Source of the DNA: an uncultured Prevotellaceae bacterium
GTDB taxonomy: Bacteria; Bacteroidota; Bacteroidia; Bacteroidales; Muribaculaceae
DNA: 6,808 bases
Direction: 5' to 3'
Assembly (NCBI GenBank): GCA_937896015.1
Contig: CALBLR010000027.1
Location: 1 to 6,808, forward strand
Position numbers and translations under genes: made by a program. Under the pieces are notes generated by a model. That model was given only the letters and a program-made list of their open reading frames with translations, ran no database searches and had not been told where the DNA came from. This document shows positions 5,875 through 6,808 of the stretch, in pieces; position 1 is the stretch's first letter, and every line of letters starts with the position of its first letter.

Positions 5875-6808
5875 TCAGTTGGTGGCAAACCGGTAGGTGA
5901 GGCCGAGGCTCAGAATCTCTTTCAGCTGCCAGTAGCGCCAGTCGTCGTCGCGCGCACGCGACTTGTCATAGCGCAGGTGCACGTAGAGCCGCGTCTGCAG
6001 GTGGCGGGTGATGTAGAAGTCGAAGGTGTTTTCGAAGTCGCCTTGCACATACTCGTAGTTGGTGAATGCATACAGGCGCGACGTCCAGCCTATGCTGGCG
6101 TTGAAGCGCCACACAAATTTGCATTCCAGGTTCGAACCCACGTTGTGCTTGGTGTGGTGTCCGGCGTCGATGCCAAATGAGGTGGGCTTGAGGTCGGTGA
6201 TGTTGCGGCAAATCTTCAAGTTGTACGATGCCGGCGCCACCGACAGCGACACCGAGCGGTCTCTGTTAGGGTCGTTGTAGTTATACGTCATACCCAGGCC
6301 CACATTCACTTCGCCTGGCGACAGAAATGCAGCCGACATGGTGTGGCTGTTGGCCTTGTAGTTGTTGAAAAACTGCGTCTTGAATTGCAGCGTGGCCGAG
6401 TAATACCAGTTTTTAATGGCCTTGTAGCCGAATTTGGAGTTGAACTGGAAGTTATCTTCGTTTAGGCTGTAGTTGCGCAAGGTGTCGCTGTGGGCCGTCA
6501 TCACACCCACTTTGTATCGCATTGTGTTGCTAAACAATATGTTGGGGTGTAAATTCTGGTTCAGGTTGAACTGCCATTCGATGTCGCCCAGCACGTTCAC
6601 ATTGTTTTCTCCGCCCTGATACCAGTTGCTGCTGATGTAGGCCTGCGTGAAGTGCAGCGAGCTGGTGAGCGTGTGCAGCCAGTTGCGCCGGCGCAGCTGG
6701 CGGCGGTCCACCGGCCGTTCGGGCTTTGCTTCGGTGGGCACGAAGGGGTCAACTGTGAGTTTGTTGCGCGATGGGTCGGCCTCCACCACATATTCCTTGG
6801 GCGGCTCG
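5875..6808 (-). CDS. DUF3078 outer-membrane beta-barrel protein (N-terminus outside window)
   Basis: The frame is open through the window edge, so the signal peptide and first residues are missing; 310 residues are visible. After a polar, Pro- and Arg-rich region (about residues 1-41, ending RRQLRRR) comes the DUF3078 signature NWYQGGENNVNVLGDIEW at about 61-78. A run of amphipathic strands follows, rich in aromatic girdle residues: NTMRYKVGVM, NWYYSATLQFKTQFF, FLSPGEVNVGLGMTYNYN, SVSLSVAPASYNLK, WTSRLYAFTNYEYVQGDFEN and ILSLGLTYRFATN. This indicates an outer-membrane barrel of the kind found across Bacteroidota; the substrate or role is not known. The GTG at 6789 is internal, since coding sequence continues upstream. 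It is first in a cluster with two small exported proteins (gaps 11 and 13 bases), which suggests they act with the barrel. Confidence 0.88.
   Translation of the reverse strand, partial: EPPKEYVVEADPSRNKLTVDPFVPTEAKPERPVDRRQLRRRNWLHTLTSSLHFTQAYISSNWYQGGENNVNVLGDIEWQFNLNQNLHPNILFSNTMRYKVGVMTAHSDTLRNYSLNEDNFQFNSKFGYKAIKNWYYSATLQFKTQFFNNYKANSHTMSAAFLSPGEVNVGLGMTYNYNDPNRDRSVSLSVAPASYNLKICRNITDLKPTSFGIDAGHHTKHNVGSNLECKFVWRFNASIGWTSRLYAFTNYEYVQGDFENTFDFYITRHLQTRLYVHLRYDKSRARDDDWRYWQLKEILSLGLTYRFATN

Noticed and set aside
6597..6791. Alternative starts for the DUF3078 gene near 6789 (GTG) and an overlapping leftward frame
   Set aside because: The DUF3078 frame remains open to the window edge and no signal peptide is seen after the GTG, so the true start is outside. 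The overlapping frame is a shadow.

Overview
The window looks like a chromosomal segment from a member of the Bacteroidales (gut-type Bacteroidota). The main reasons are the gene families: a DUF3078 outer-membrane barrel, a secreted C69 dipeptidase with a precursor Cys after the signal peptide, a DUF3108 envelope protein and a small secreted SUMF1/FGE-fold protein. The A-rich stretches in front of start codons, in place of strong Shine-Dalgarno motifs, fit as well. Base composition is high in GC for this order (hand-counted lines in the outer gene clusters are about 65-67%), so I do not name a genus.

Layout: positions 1-3135 carry a rightward cluster. It holds a 4'-phosphopantetheinyl transferase (cut by the window start), a C69-family dipeptidase that overlaps it by 4 bases, and a DUF3108 protein. 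It ends at a perfect 16-bp GC-rich terminator hairpin (3157-3193). A gene-poor stretch of about 375 bases follows (3194-3570), with two small palindromes and the terminator of the converging leftward gene. That gene (4488-3571) encodes a secreted FGE/SUMF1-fold protein that lacks the cysteine pair of true formylglycine-generating enzymes. Positions 4489-4758 are AT-rich and hold at most one small, uncertain ORF and an 11-bp tandem duplication.

From 6808 down to 4759 a tight leftward cluster (gaps of 11 and 13 bases) encodes a DUF3078 outer-membrane beta-barrel protein (N-terminus outside the window) and two small exported proteins of unassigned function.

Functionally, almost everything is directed to the cell envelope or periplasm; the exception is the phosphopantetheinyl transferase. 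The FGE-fold gene and its flanks are visibly lower in GC than both outer clusters, which suggests an inserted or differently evolving segment between two ordinary core clusters. I see no RNA gene, CRISPR array, complete mobile element or recognisable defence system. The best candidates for something little described are the three-gene barrel-plus-exported-proteins operon and the FGE-fold gene with its odd start region.
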